Source of the DNA: Sphaeroforma sirkka
Lineage: Eukaryota > Opisthokonta > Ichthyosporea > Ichthyophonida
DNA length: 53,738 nucleotides
NCBI GenBank assembly: GCA_001586965.3
Contig: LUCW03000848.1
Location: 1 to 53,738, forward strand
Direction of reading: 5' to 3'
A model generated the notes under the pieces. That model was given only the letters and a program-made list of their open reading frames with translations. It did no database searches and was not told the origin of the DNA. Positions 11,972 through 21,820 of this stretch are shown here, in pieces; within the stretch, counting starts at the first letter, position 1, and each line of letters begins with the position of its first letter. Position numbers and translations under genes: made by a program.

Positions 11972-12770
11972 CGAAATTGGACGCAAGACATAGTCATCGG
12001 ACATCTGGTTGCGAAACGAAGATTCCACAAACTAGGATATATCGATTTTCCAGATGTAGAAGATCGTGGTGACCCCATAGATTCGACGGCGACCCATCAT
12101 GATATGACTTCGGTGCTTCTCACGAAAGCAACCGTGAAGGCAAAAAATCAAAAGGCATCATCCAACCATCAACTCAGAAGTAGCCTTTCCAATATGATCT
12201 TCTTTGCGCATAACTCTGCAAACTGATATTTGAATACCAATCACACGACAAGGTGGTCAATGAATCTCATACCAGCATAAGCTGGCATGTTTCAGTCCAT
12301 AGATACCTTCTGCACAAACCACAGATTGATCATTTTCGATCAAGTTGCGCTTTTCAACACTCATAAAATCACCAACCAGCTCAACAAATCAGCGCAGGCA
12401 CTTCAGTACATACATAATCGTTGAGTGTACCGTGACAGAAATGTGAGTCTTCACGTCAAACTGTAGAATGGGGCATTTGTGATGAATACGACGATAGCCA
12501 GAACATGCACGAACTGTCTCTTTAGTCACCAGCGGGGATCGGCATTTCAACAAAGTTTCAAGTCGTTCCCGGAATCATAGAAGCATAGGCGAGTTTATTC
12601 GTAGCCTCAAGCCATCCTCACAGATGACAGTGCGAACCCACTTGAGCCTTAGTCGGCTGGTCGTACGCGCTCAGTGAGAGTTCAGACCTTCATCTTCAAC
12701 ATAGTCCGCAACTCGTCTCGCATTGCTGCACACAATTATTTCTCATCTGATATTCCTAGTCAGAATCCTA
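11972..12770 (-). other. Interleaved hybrid of two copia sequences (probable consensus artefact)
   Basis: Short blocks alternate between two sources, kept in order. Source A is the RT region next to the LTR in the right arm (about 22830-23598, reverse strand); source B is the RNase H region next to the LTR at 7247-7935. Examples: AGCATAAGCTGGCATGTTTC is from A; GGGGCATTTGTGATGAATAC is from B, then straight back to A words such as ACATGCACGAACTG; CTTAGTCGGCTGGTC is from B. A and B are different parts of the element, not homologous to each other, so a biological gene-conversion mosaic is unlikely. No meaningful ORF survives. Confidence 0.8.
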
Positions 12771-13767
12771 ATATGCTAGCTCATCTTCAGCAAAGAAACC
12801 GACATCAACCTCATCACAATATCGTTTACGATCTCTTTTGAGCTTGAGCCAGTGCGGGAGGAATGTGGCTAGTAACTCGGTCTTGTTTACGCAGATCGTC
12901 AATCCTATCTCACGGCGGTCTTGTGCTCCGTGCGAGAAAAACCCCCCCCCCCCGGATGGAGTGTGCTTATCGACCAAGTCGCGCTTCTGCCCATCTATTC
13001 TTGGATATACATGACATTCGCCAAGACCGGACACGTTCCCACCATCACTGGAAGACACTTTATCATCATCTGATCCAGTGTCCGTTTGCTCAACTTGACT
13101 ATCGTCTGAACTGGTTTCTGTATAGTCGCCACCTATTGCACCGCCTGCTACAGTCTCCGATACCGTTGCATCATCCTCTGATTCATCATCTGTGTTCGGT
13201 TCATTACGCTCTAAATCATCCTTTACTATATCATCTCAAACACTTGAGAAATACTCATCGCTGTCTGAACTGCTTTCCCCAACACCAGGTGTCGCCGACT
13301 TGCTGAACGTGTGTTGCACGCCACAGTTGGATCAAGGTGGTAGTCACGCGTATATACAATGCGCTTTGTCTTCGTATTATAGATACGCATACTTCCACCA
13401 ACAGTGTTTAAGCTGGGTCCGAGAAGAATCCCCGCTTGACCCTTTTTGGATAACTTCTTTCCTTTCTCACCCGTCAGAAAGTAAACCTTAGGGTTTAGGG
13501 TTTAGGGATCTTTATTTGTTTACACGATATTGCTATATACAATGCCTGATGTCCGGAGTGGACTTGTGGCTACCGGCAGGTGTTGGCAGTTCCTGTGACC
13601 CTGCGTTTCAGGGGAGGGCGAACTAGACTGTCTAGGGGCCGAGTCTTTTTTGGTCTGTGGTGTTTAGGGTTTAATGGTATGGCGTGGGTCAGGGTTGGGT
13701 TGATATCAATCCAAAGTTCTTCGCGCGATGCTGATCCACCTTTCTGCGGCATACTGTTGATCCACCA
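12771..13767 (-). pseudogene. Copia pol fragment: acidic linker and integrase C-terminus (left arm)
   Basis: Reading minus from 13767: the integrase tail MPQKGGSASREELW matches MPQRGGAKSRAELW in the related copy at 18493-18792. A foreign ~200-bp insert with telomere-like repeats interrupts it. Then KVYFLTGEKGKKL and GILLGPSLNTVGGSMR follow. An acidic Ser/Asp/Glu-rich linker runs to ~12900 and the start of the RT region to 12771. A homopolymer C/G run lies near 12943-12954. Confidence 0.75.
13488..13507 (+). repeat. Interstitial telomere-like repeat (TTTAGGG type)
   Basis: Nearly three tandem TTTAGGG units sit at the right-hand end of the foreign insert in the copia integrase; a further TTTAGGGTTTA-like word lies at 13661-13675 at its other side. 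The mirror copy is CCCTAAA repeats at 22081-22100 with a single unit near 21915-21924. Confidence 0.8.
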
Positions 13768-14110
13768 TGTTGCTGAGAGACTACAGTAGTAGGCGTATTG
13801 CTATATACGTTAATAACGTTTTACGTCGTCAACCCGAGAGTAATGGGACTTGTTCTCAAATTAATATGAGTATAGGTGGGCGGGCCAGCCTGAGAGAACG
13901 TAAGAGTAATTTGAGACTTCTTCTCAGATTATTCTATTTATAGAATACGGGCCACCGGCTAGCCGAGAGCCGAGGTCCGAGTGAGTGTGGTAACAGAGAA
14001 TATGATATATCTATTTCTAGAAAATATATCCGAGTGCTAAAGTGTTCTGCATAAGGTTTCTCATACTGATTATATGAGTTTTTACCCTGACCAACCCAAG
14101 TGGTTGAACA
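13768..14110 (-). repeat. 343-bp TGTT...AACA LTR-like element (left copy)
   Basis: Termini are TGTTG and AACA, with a central CTATTTATAG palindrome that includes a TATA-like word. The mirror copy at 21478-21820 has exactly the same length. It lies within a copia integrase reading frame (TWWIN resumes at its border). I see no matching 5-bp target duplication at its two ends. It is probably a solo LTR of another family; no internal region is attached. Confidence 0.6.
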
Positions 14111-14229
14111 CTAGTACAAACACCATCAGTATATAACTGAGGGTGCGATCATAAATAAATTCATTCGAATGAACCATACTTTAGATACACTAGCACTTTA
14201 CTATTAGTCCCCACACCGCACGCTAACAG

Positions 14230-16140
14230 TTGCATACTACAGCTTTTAGCCAAAACACTTCAGACAGTCCAGCTTGCGCAAGTAGTTTTCTAGCCATCTA
14301 CTATTCACATCGTCCGTTATATTCAGGGGACCGAGCAGCTGTAAGACTTCGTACGATGCCCCTATTTGCCAGCATAGATTTCCAAGTCTCATTCACAAAC
14401 TCACTGCCACGATCATTCTGGCTCGCTCAGGAAATCTTCTGAGTATTGCGAATTCCGTATTCAGCAAGGTACGCATCGCCGTGGTTGCATCAGATTTATG
14501 TTTCGACCCCAAGTACCAGTTCTTATCTGTCATACCGTTCAAAACATGAAGACTATACCGCTTGTCGTTCAAGGATGGCGTCTTGGACGTCTCGAATATG
14601 TCGACAAACAGCTTCGAGCCTGGAATACGTAAAGCAATACTGTCACTTTTCTTCTTCACTTGCTTCTTTGCTCGCGACTTCCGTGATATCCGTGCTCGAG
14701 TCAGCTTTCCTTCAACACACGCTTTGCAGAATGAAAGCTTACCTGTCCAACCTCTCATGTCCTTCTCCATACCAGCACGGGTTAGTGTTTCACGCATTAA
14801 CTGAAGGCTAATGTGACCAAGTCTGTGATACTATCTTCGATGCTGTCTGCTGCAATAAAAGCTATTTGTATCAAAATCCGCACCACTTTCCATCAAGCCC
14901 AACAAAGAGACGATGTACGAGCCTTGTCGTACCTTTACTTTGATCCTTACCCCATTTGGGTTGCGAGGTATACAATAGTCGAATGACAATGAAGCCTTCC
15001 ACCCTTTCAAGAACAACTGTGTCACCAATAGAAGGTTAACACCAGCATTTGGTATCAGTAATGCAAGTCCAGTGTTTGGGCATCCAAGTAATTCACTCTC
15101 ATCTTCCGCATATATTTCCGTGTTACCGATGCCGGTCAATCGCCTGTTTGAAGATTTCACTTCACATAATGCCTCGGGGTGTACAACTACATGCTTGCTA
15201 GCACCAGTATCAACTACAAGCTCATCTTACTACCTATCAAGGCAAATATTGCTGCATAGATTCTGAACACGGCGAGATAGATGGTTTATACTTTACTAAT
15301 AAGTTTGATAAGTACTGGCAGTATACCAGCAATATCGTCTACAAAATCGCTATCATCGCCTTCATATTCAGCAGACTGATTATCAAAATTGTGCACATCG
15401 TAATCACTATCACTACCTCTCATTTGAATGGTGAAGATTCTTCATGGGCAACAGATACCTCGACATGCCAAATAATTTTCATGATCGTCATCACTACCCC
15501 AATCGAACAATGAAGAATTGGAATCGTCGTGATAGTCAGCTGGTTCATCTGACTCGGATGAATCACCCATCAGACATGGCATATTATCACTGTTTCCAAA
15601 CTCATCGCTGACACCAGTGCTTGTGGTAATCCAGCCAAAACCGGACAATCCATCTTCTTCTTTCTCAGAATTCAAGTCAGGACAATTTCGTTTGATATGA
15701 CCGGACTCCTTGCAATTCAAACATGCCACCTTTCCGCGACAGTTCATATTCGTATGTCTTGGCTTCAGGCATTTGTAGCATGTCAGCTCTCTGATGATCG
15801 GAAAGACCGGAGATATTCTCGCCATCTGTCACATGCATTCGGTCCAATTTCCTGGTAAGGACGTCCAGATTAACCTCAGTCTGTCCATTCATTACACAGC
15901 AGTGATCCGAGCAAAAAGCTATAACAGGATTGCCCCCCCGTATCACGGATGTAGCCAAAACAGCTATCGTCAACACTCAGCACGATAATAGAATATGCAA
16001 TCTTTTGTTCTCGCTCATTAGCCACGTTGAAAACACTTTTCGCCTTCAACTTGGCGATCATCTTCAGACTTCAGTTGGGGTAGCCAGCGACATCCTTCAG
16101 TTTGGGTTCCACGTATTTCATAATGTGAACCTTGGACTAT
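14230..16140 (-). pseudogene. Ty1/copia gag-protease-integrase (diverged family member)
   Basis: Read minus from ATG ~16140 (MKYVEPKLKDVAG). A broken gag follows, then two CCHC zinc knuckles near 15690-15790 (CYKCLKPRHTNMNC and CLNCKESGHIKRNC). A protease motif VVDTGASKH lies near 15200, then GLALLIPNAGV. The GAG-pre-integrase and integrase core span 14393-14797 (KLFVDIFETSKTPSL) and continue in other frames to ~14230 (SLTAARSPEYNGRCE). It is clearly related to, but visibly diverged from, the element at 18201-20878. Multiple stops and frameshifts make it inactive. The integrase continues beyond the 343-bp LTR into 13767, so this and the left-arm pol were once one element. Confidence 0.8.
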
Positions 16141-16445
16141 CTAATAGTCTATCGATCGGTCGGTCGGACTCTCCCCTCTCAATCTCTCACAATCTTTCTC
16201 TTGGTGTATCACTCGGTGTCACTCCCATTTACATGGCAGGGACTCATCTAAAAAAAATGTGGCCTCACTAAAATTGAAGAGTCTCACTAAGAGAGATCCC
16301 ATGTGTAGAATCTATGAGATCAATTCGCGACAATTTTATTGAACTAGAAAACTATGAACATGATTGATTAAGTTTATTATTTGATATAATTGTATACTTG
16401 CACGACAATAATTTGGGCAAAAATTGTGGGCATAATAATTGAGCA
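16141..16445. other. Leader-like and unassigned sequence upstream of diverged copia gag
   Basis: It lies 5' of the gag at 16140 and has short CT-rich stretches, but no copy of the common LTR. About 16300-16445 is AT-rich and matches nothing else I recognise in the window. At 16446 a duplicated piece of gag begins abruptly. Confidence 0.4.
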
Positions 16446-17055
16446 GTCAACGCGTCCAGATTGGCCTCCGTCTAAAACACAATGGCGGCTTCCTTCACTT
16501 GCTCATAGCTGAATCGATTTCCGTTTGCAAACTTCGCATTCAAGTCAATCTTCAGCGGCGCAAACTGACGTGGAAGGCCCCTTCATGAAGGATATGCGTT
16601 TCCGAATGTTAGTCAACTCATCCCCCTGACCTGCAAGCTGGCCAAATAGAATCTCACATCGGTCGGCGAGTTCAGCAACATTTTCTCCATCGTTCATCTT
16701 CATCCTATCTAACTTCTGAGTCAACGCGTCCAGATTGGCCTCCGTCTGGCGGTTCATTGCGGTAGCGATCTGGGCCAAGGCAACTGCAGGGTTATCAGTG
16801 TTACGGACGTATCCAAGACAACTGTCTTCAACGCTCTGGACAATCATGGAGTAGGCAATCTCCCTCTCACGGTCTGTAGCGGCAGTGAAGACGGCCTTTT
16901 CCTTCAGCTTAGCTTCCATCTTCAACTTCCAGTTCGGGTAGCCGGTGGCATCCTTCAGTTTGGGCTCCACGTACTTCATCCTCTCGGTTTGGTGATCAGT
17001 GGTCTCTCTCTCTCTCTCAAATCAGCGTTCTCTAGCTCTCTCTCTCTCTCTCTCG

Positions 17056-17087
<32 letters not shown>

Positions 17088-17158
17088 CTCTCTCTCTCAG
17101 GCACTCGAATCCTTGGTCTCCAAAATTTTCTAGCTTTTAGTCCCGCCCGCTGCTTTCA
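16446..17158 (-). pseudogene. Truncated copia gag plus CT-rich leader
   Basis: Gag starts MKYVEPKLKDATGYPNWKL at 16979 and agrees almost exactly with the copy at 20841 down to ~16560. There an extra C creates a frameshift relative to that copy. The fragment then jumps near 16470 to a repeated gag word and ends. The 16980-17158 leader contains long CTCTCT tracts and the primer-site sequence (with one or two changes) next to the LTR at 17159. Confidence 0.8.
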
Positions 17159-17610
17159 TGAGAATTTTTCAACTCTGTGAAAGTGCTCTTTATTTACTTT
17201 TGTACTCCGTATTTATACTATTTTTCGTCAAAATTGAACGGCCCTTTCGGCTCGAAAATTTCCTTTGCCAAAGAAATTCCAACGGACGTGCACGGTCTAT
17301 TTTTAGATTCCATCTCTAAAACTACAAACACAATTTCTTTAAATACACTTAAACTTCTAAGACTCATAAGTCAATGAATATTCACTCAAACAACTTGAAT
17401 AAGGTGTCATATGAAAGGGAAAAACATTTCCTATCAAATGATACCTATTACAAAATTACACATATATAATAGATCAAACACAATCGGCGTACGAAACACG
17501 TTCGTAAACACAACATACAAAAACATACTTAGATAATTGGTTCCTCAATGGACTAGGTCTGAGTCCAACACTTAAACATCATTCACCTTTGACAATATGA
17601 TTTTTCAACA
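17159..17610 (-). repeat. Copia family LTR (5' LTR of the truncated gag copy)
   Basis: It is the same LTR as at 6797-7246, in the same orientation, with the leader and gag fragment on its 3' side. Its upstream boundary joins a piece of an unrelated copia RT at 17611. Confidence 0.85.
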
Positions 17611-17732
17611 GGTTCATCAAGACCAGTATAAAGATAGGCAGTGTCAGCATCCATTTGTTCGACATGCCACCCCTGGGCGGCAGAAACAGCGAAGACCGTG
17701 CGTAGAGTTTCATGATAACAGGTTGAAGCGAA
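17611..17732 (-). pseudogene. Third copia family: ~120-bp reverse transcriptase fragment
   Basis: Translated on the minus strand this reads ETLRTVFAVSAAQGWHVEQM then DADTAYLYTGLDEP, the RT region around the first catalytic Asp (family consensus Q-M-D-V-K-T-A-F-L). It differs strongly from the abundant family (LQFDVKTTFLHG). It is sandwiched between two LTRs, so it is most likely a remnant of the sequence into which those LTR elements inserted. Confidence 0.75.
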
Positions 17733-18200
17733 TGTAGAAAAATCATATTGTCAAAGGTGAATGATGTTTAAGTGTTGGACTCAGACCTTTACTTTTGTAT
17801 TCCGTATTTATACTATTTTTCGTCAAAATTGAACGGCCCTTTCGGCTCGAAAATTTCCTTTGCCAAAGAAATTCCAACGGACGTGCGCATTTTTTAGATT
17901 CCATCTCTAAAAATACAAACACAATTTCTTCAAATACACTTAAACTTCTAAGACTCATAACTCAATGAATATTCACTCAAACAACTTGAATAAGGTGTCA
18001 TATGAAAGGGAAAAACATTTCCTATCAAATGACACCTGTAACAAAATTATACATTTAATAGGTCAAACACAATCGGCCTACGAAATACATTCGTAAACAC
18101 AACATACAAAAAACATCGTTAGATAACCGGTTCCTCGATGGACTAGGTCTGAGTCCAACACTTAAACATCATTCACCTTTGACAATATGATTTTTCTACA
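17733..18200 (-). repeat. Copia 3' LTR with an inverted 55-bp foldback stub
   Basis: 17788-18200 is the family LTR lacking its last ~35 bp. In their place 17733-17787 is the reverse complement of the LTR's own first 55 bp (TGTAGAAAAATC up to GACTCAGACC), now at the other end. The result is an LTR with inverted ends, able to fold back on itself. A polypurine-like tract abuts the normal end at 18201. Confidence 0.8.
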
Positions 18201-20841
18201 CTCCCGCATGGACGCAATACATAGTCATCGGACATCATTCGACATGTATCTCCCCCACAAACTAGCCACAACGACAAAGAGATGTAGACACGACAGCACA
18301 TCGGTAGCAGCGGCGTTTCATCATATGACTTCGGTGCTTCACGAAAGCAACCTTAGGCAATGCCTTGGTCAAGGACAACACGCTTTGTCTCTAGGTTGTA
18401 AATTCGCATACTGCCGCCAACAGTATTAAGGCTAGGACCTAGTAAAATACCTTCCTGACCCTTCTTGCAGAATTTCTTGTTATGTTTTCCGGTCAAGAAA
18501 TATACTTTCGCACCAAAGGAATTGTTGTCTGCGACAAATCAGGTTTAACTCCTGACCATAGTTCCGCCCGCGACTTAGCACCACCTCGTTGTGGCATTAC
18601 GTTGATCAACCAACAAGCATAGGTAACCGCTTCAAGCCAAAACTCATCGCCCAGTCCAGCCTGCAGTAGAAGAACCCGGGCCATCTCGATTAGGGTTCGA
18701 TGTGCACGCTCACATCTTCCATTATGTTCAGGAGTACGTGCTGCCGTCAAACTCTGCTTTATGCCTCTCTTGCTGATAGCATAGACTTCCAAGTCTCGTT
18801 GACAAAACTCGCCCCTCTATATCACTATGAGCCTTCTTCGGGAATCGCTTCAACACTGCAAATTCAGTGTCCAGCAAGTGACGCATTGCAGCAGTCGCAT
18901 CACTCTTTTGCTTCAGGCCCAAACACCAGTAGTGGTCCGTTGCATCGTCAAGAACCTGGAGACCGAATTGTTTTCCAGTGAGTGACGGTGTCTTCGAGGT
19001 CTCGAAGATATCTACGTACAGCTTCGATCCCGGAACTTCTAGAACCACAGATTTACGTTTACCCTTCGACCCGACCAACTTGCGAGTAATTCTGGCCCGC
19101 GTCATCTTGCCCTGCACGCAAGCTCTACAGAAGGGAAGCTTCTCACCCCAACGTCTGGCAACTTTCTCCATTCCTGCGCAAACCATTGTCTCTTTCATCA
19201 GTTCCAAGCTTACATGGCCAAGTCTATGATGCCACATGAGCATATCTGCTTCCCCATCATCGGATGCCACAAGGGCCTTATCTTCATCGATAATCTTTGT
19301 ACCCGAATGTGCTCGGTTGACGGGCGACTTCAGATCCTTCAGGGAAACGATGTATAGCCCTTGTCTAACCGTTGCTTTCACCAAACCACCCTGCGGATCA
19401 AATAATGTGCAGTTGTTCTTCTCGCACGTCGCCTTCCAGCCGTTCTTAACAAGCTGTCGTACGGATAAAAGTTGAACACCCGCCTTAGGAATGAGAAGAG
19501 CTAAACCAGTCTCAGGACAGCCGCGCAACTCTCCTCACCATCTGCATGCAGTTTAGTGTTGCCAAGCCCGGTCAATCGCTTGTTAGAGGGTCTTGCTGCA
19601 GACAGAGCATCCTCCAATACAACAACATGCTTGCTGGCACCTGTGTCAACCACAAGCTCGTTAGCAGATAAGACCAGATCACCCACGCCCAGCAATGCAA
19701 ACGCCGAATGTTCGCTGATTGTGTTATCCAATTCAACTTCAGCGATTGAGGTGACGGATCCATCCACAAGTAGATCATCCTCGGCAAAGGTGTCATCATC
19801 GTCGAGTGTAGTACAGTTATCTTCATCTGTAGCTGAGATAAAGCCACCCTGAACTTCATAATCCGATGAAAAACCTCCAGATAGCAACCCGGGTGGAGCA
19901 TCCAATTCATCATCAAATTTGCTCTCGGCATCAGAAGAATCAGAATCGGTGGAATCACACATCAAGGCCGGCATACCATCATCACTGTCGGAATCTCCGT
20001 CATCACCGATCGCCATCAATCCAAATCCGAAATAGCCATTGTCATCATCATTCTCATCGTCGAGATCTGGGCAGTCTCGTTTGATATGCCTTGGTTTCTT
20101 GCAATTCAAGCACGCCATCTTACCACGACAATTAGCCCGAGTATGCCCGGGCTTAAGGCACTTGAAACAAGTAAGCTCCCGGCCATCTCTACTACCAAAG
20201 TCACCTCTTGGTCGGTCGAAACCACCTCCTCGTCGACCCTTCTGGGCTTGGTGGTTACCCTTGTGATATCGTCCATTAGCATAAAGACCGATATCTTCGT
20301 CGTCGTTGTCATCATCGTAGACACCTAGTCCAGTCTCAAACACAATGGCGGCTTCCTTCACTTGCTCATAGCTGAATCGATTTCCGTTTGCAAACTTCGC
20401 ATTCAAGTCAATCTTCAGCGGCGCAAACTGACGTGGAAGGCCCTTCATGAAGGATATGCGTTTCCGAATGTTAGTCAACTCATCCCCCTGACCTGCAAGC
20501 TGGCCAAATAGAATCTCACATCGGTCGGCGAGTTCAGCAACATTTTCTCCATCGTTCATCTTCATCCTATCTAACTTCTGAGTCAACGCGTCCAGATTGG
20601 CCTCCGTCTGGCGGTTCATTGCGGTAGCGATCTGGGCCAAGGCAACTGCAGGGTTATCAGTGTTACGGACGTATCCAAGACAACTGTCTTCAACGCTCTG
20701 GACAATCATGGAGTAGGCAATCTCCCTCTCACGGTCTGTAGCGGCAGTGAAGACGGCCTTTTCCTTCAGCTTAGCTTCCATCTTCAACTTCCAGTTCGGG
20801 TAGCCGGTGGCATCCTTCAGTTTGGGCTCCACGTACTTCAT
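18201..20841 (-). pseudogene. Ty1/copia element body: gag-protease-integrase, RT/RNase H deleted
   Basis: Start chosen at the ATG at 20841 (MKYVEPKLKD), because two other copies (16979 and 35994) begin at the same residue; an in-frame ATG further up lies in leader. Gag ends with two CCHC knuckles, CFKCLKPGHTRANC and CLNCKKPRHIKRDC (about 20070-20190). An acidic linker follows, then protease VVDTGASKHVVV (about 19640). After a frameshift near 19510 comes GAG-pre-integrase HHRLGHVS and CRACVQGK, then integrase YVDIFETSKTPSL (about 19010). A further shift near 18800 precedes SLTAARTPEHNGRCERAH with the catalytic Glu. KVYFLTG lies near 18500. At ~18373 the body jumps directly to the last ~170 bp before the 3' LTR, losing RT and RNase H. 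It is non-autonomous but the best gag-protease copy here. Confidence 0.88.
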
Positions 20842-21474
20842 TCTCTCGGTTTGGTGATCAGTGGTCTCTCTCTCTCTCAAATCAGCGCTTTCTAGCTCTC
20901 TCTCTCTCTCTCAAAACAGCGTTCTCTAGCTCTCTCTCTCTCTCTCTCTCTTTTCTCTCTCTCTTAGGCACTCGAGTCCTTGGTCTCCTAAAATATCTAG
21001 CTTTTAGTCCCGTCCGCTGCTTCCATGTTAATTTTTCAACTCTGTGAAAGTGCTCTTTATTTACTTTTGTATTCCGTATTTATACTATTTTTCGTCAAAA
21101 TTGAACGGCCCTTTCGGCTCGAAAATTTCCTTTGCCAAAGAAATTCCAACGGACGTGCGCGATCTATTTTTAGATTCCATCTCTAAAAATACAAACACAA
21201 TTTCTTCAAATACACTTAAACTTCCAAGACTCATAACTCAATGAATATTCACTCAAACAACTTGAATAAGGTGTCATATGAAAGGGAAAAACATTTCCTA
21301 TCAAATGACACCTGTAACAAAATTATACATTTAATAGGTCAAACACAATCTCAAACACAATCGGCCTACGAAATACATTCGTAAACACAACATACAAAAA
21401 CATCGTTATATAATCGGTTCCTCGATGGACTAGGTCTGAGTCCAACACTTAAACATCATTCACCTTTGACAAAT
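20842..21474 (-). repeat. Copia 5' leader, primer site and 5' LTR
   Basis: LTR ~21026-21474. Its outer end is cut after TTTGACAA, where the inverted right arm begins, so the last ~15 bp are missing. The leader 20842-21025 carries CTCTCT tracts of different length from other copies, and the TGGAAGCAGCGGACGGGA candidate primer site next to the LTR. Confidence 0.82.
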
Positions 21475-21477
21475 TAG

Positions 21478-21820
21478 TGTTCAACCACTTGGGTTGGTCA
21501 GGGTAAAAACTCATATGATCAGTATGAGAAACCTTATGCAGAACACTTTAGCACTCGGATATATTTTCTAGAAATAGATATATCATATTCTCTGTTACCA
21601 CACTCGCTCGGACCTCGGCTCTCGGCTAGCCGGTGGCCCGTATTCTATAAATAGAATAATCTGAGAAGAAGTCTCAAATTACTCTTACGTTCTCTCAGGC
21701 TGGCCCGCCCACCTATACTCATATTAATTTGAGAACAAGTCCCATTACTCTCGGGTTGACGACGTAAAACGTTATTAACGTATATAGCAATACGCCTACT
21801 ACTGTAGTCTCTCAGCAACA
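21478..21820 (+). repeat. 343-bp TGTT...AACA LTR-like element (right copy)
   Basis: Same sequence as 13768-14110 on the opposite strand, starting TGTTCAACC and ending CAGCAACA. It follows directly on the truncated copia LTR at 21474. Confidence 0.6.

Larger units (their letters stand above)
9165..14113 (+). repeat. Left arm of a large inverted duplication
   Basis: This arm is the reverse complement of 21475-27327. Matching landmarks in order are gypsy RT, RNase H, gypsy C-terminus, copia leader and LTR, copia integrase end, telomere-like repeats, and a 343-bp LTR-like block. Stretches I compared by eye (for example 9170-9400 against 27100-27327, and 13570-13750 against 21836-22018) are identical or almost so. 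The arm lacks about 1.05 kb of gypsy sequence present in the right arm, and 11972-12770 is scrambled (listed separately). Confidence 0.88.

Noticed and set aside
13570..13789. Short ORFs on both strands in the insert region, repeated at 21799-22018
   Set aside because: They are out-of-frame or mixed readings of the copia integrase tail plus a non-coding insert, duplicated with the inverted arm.
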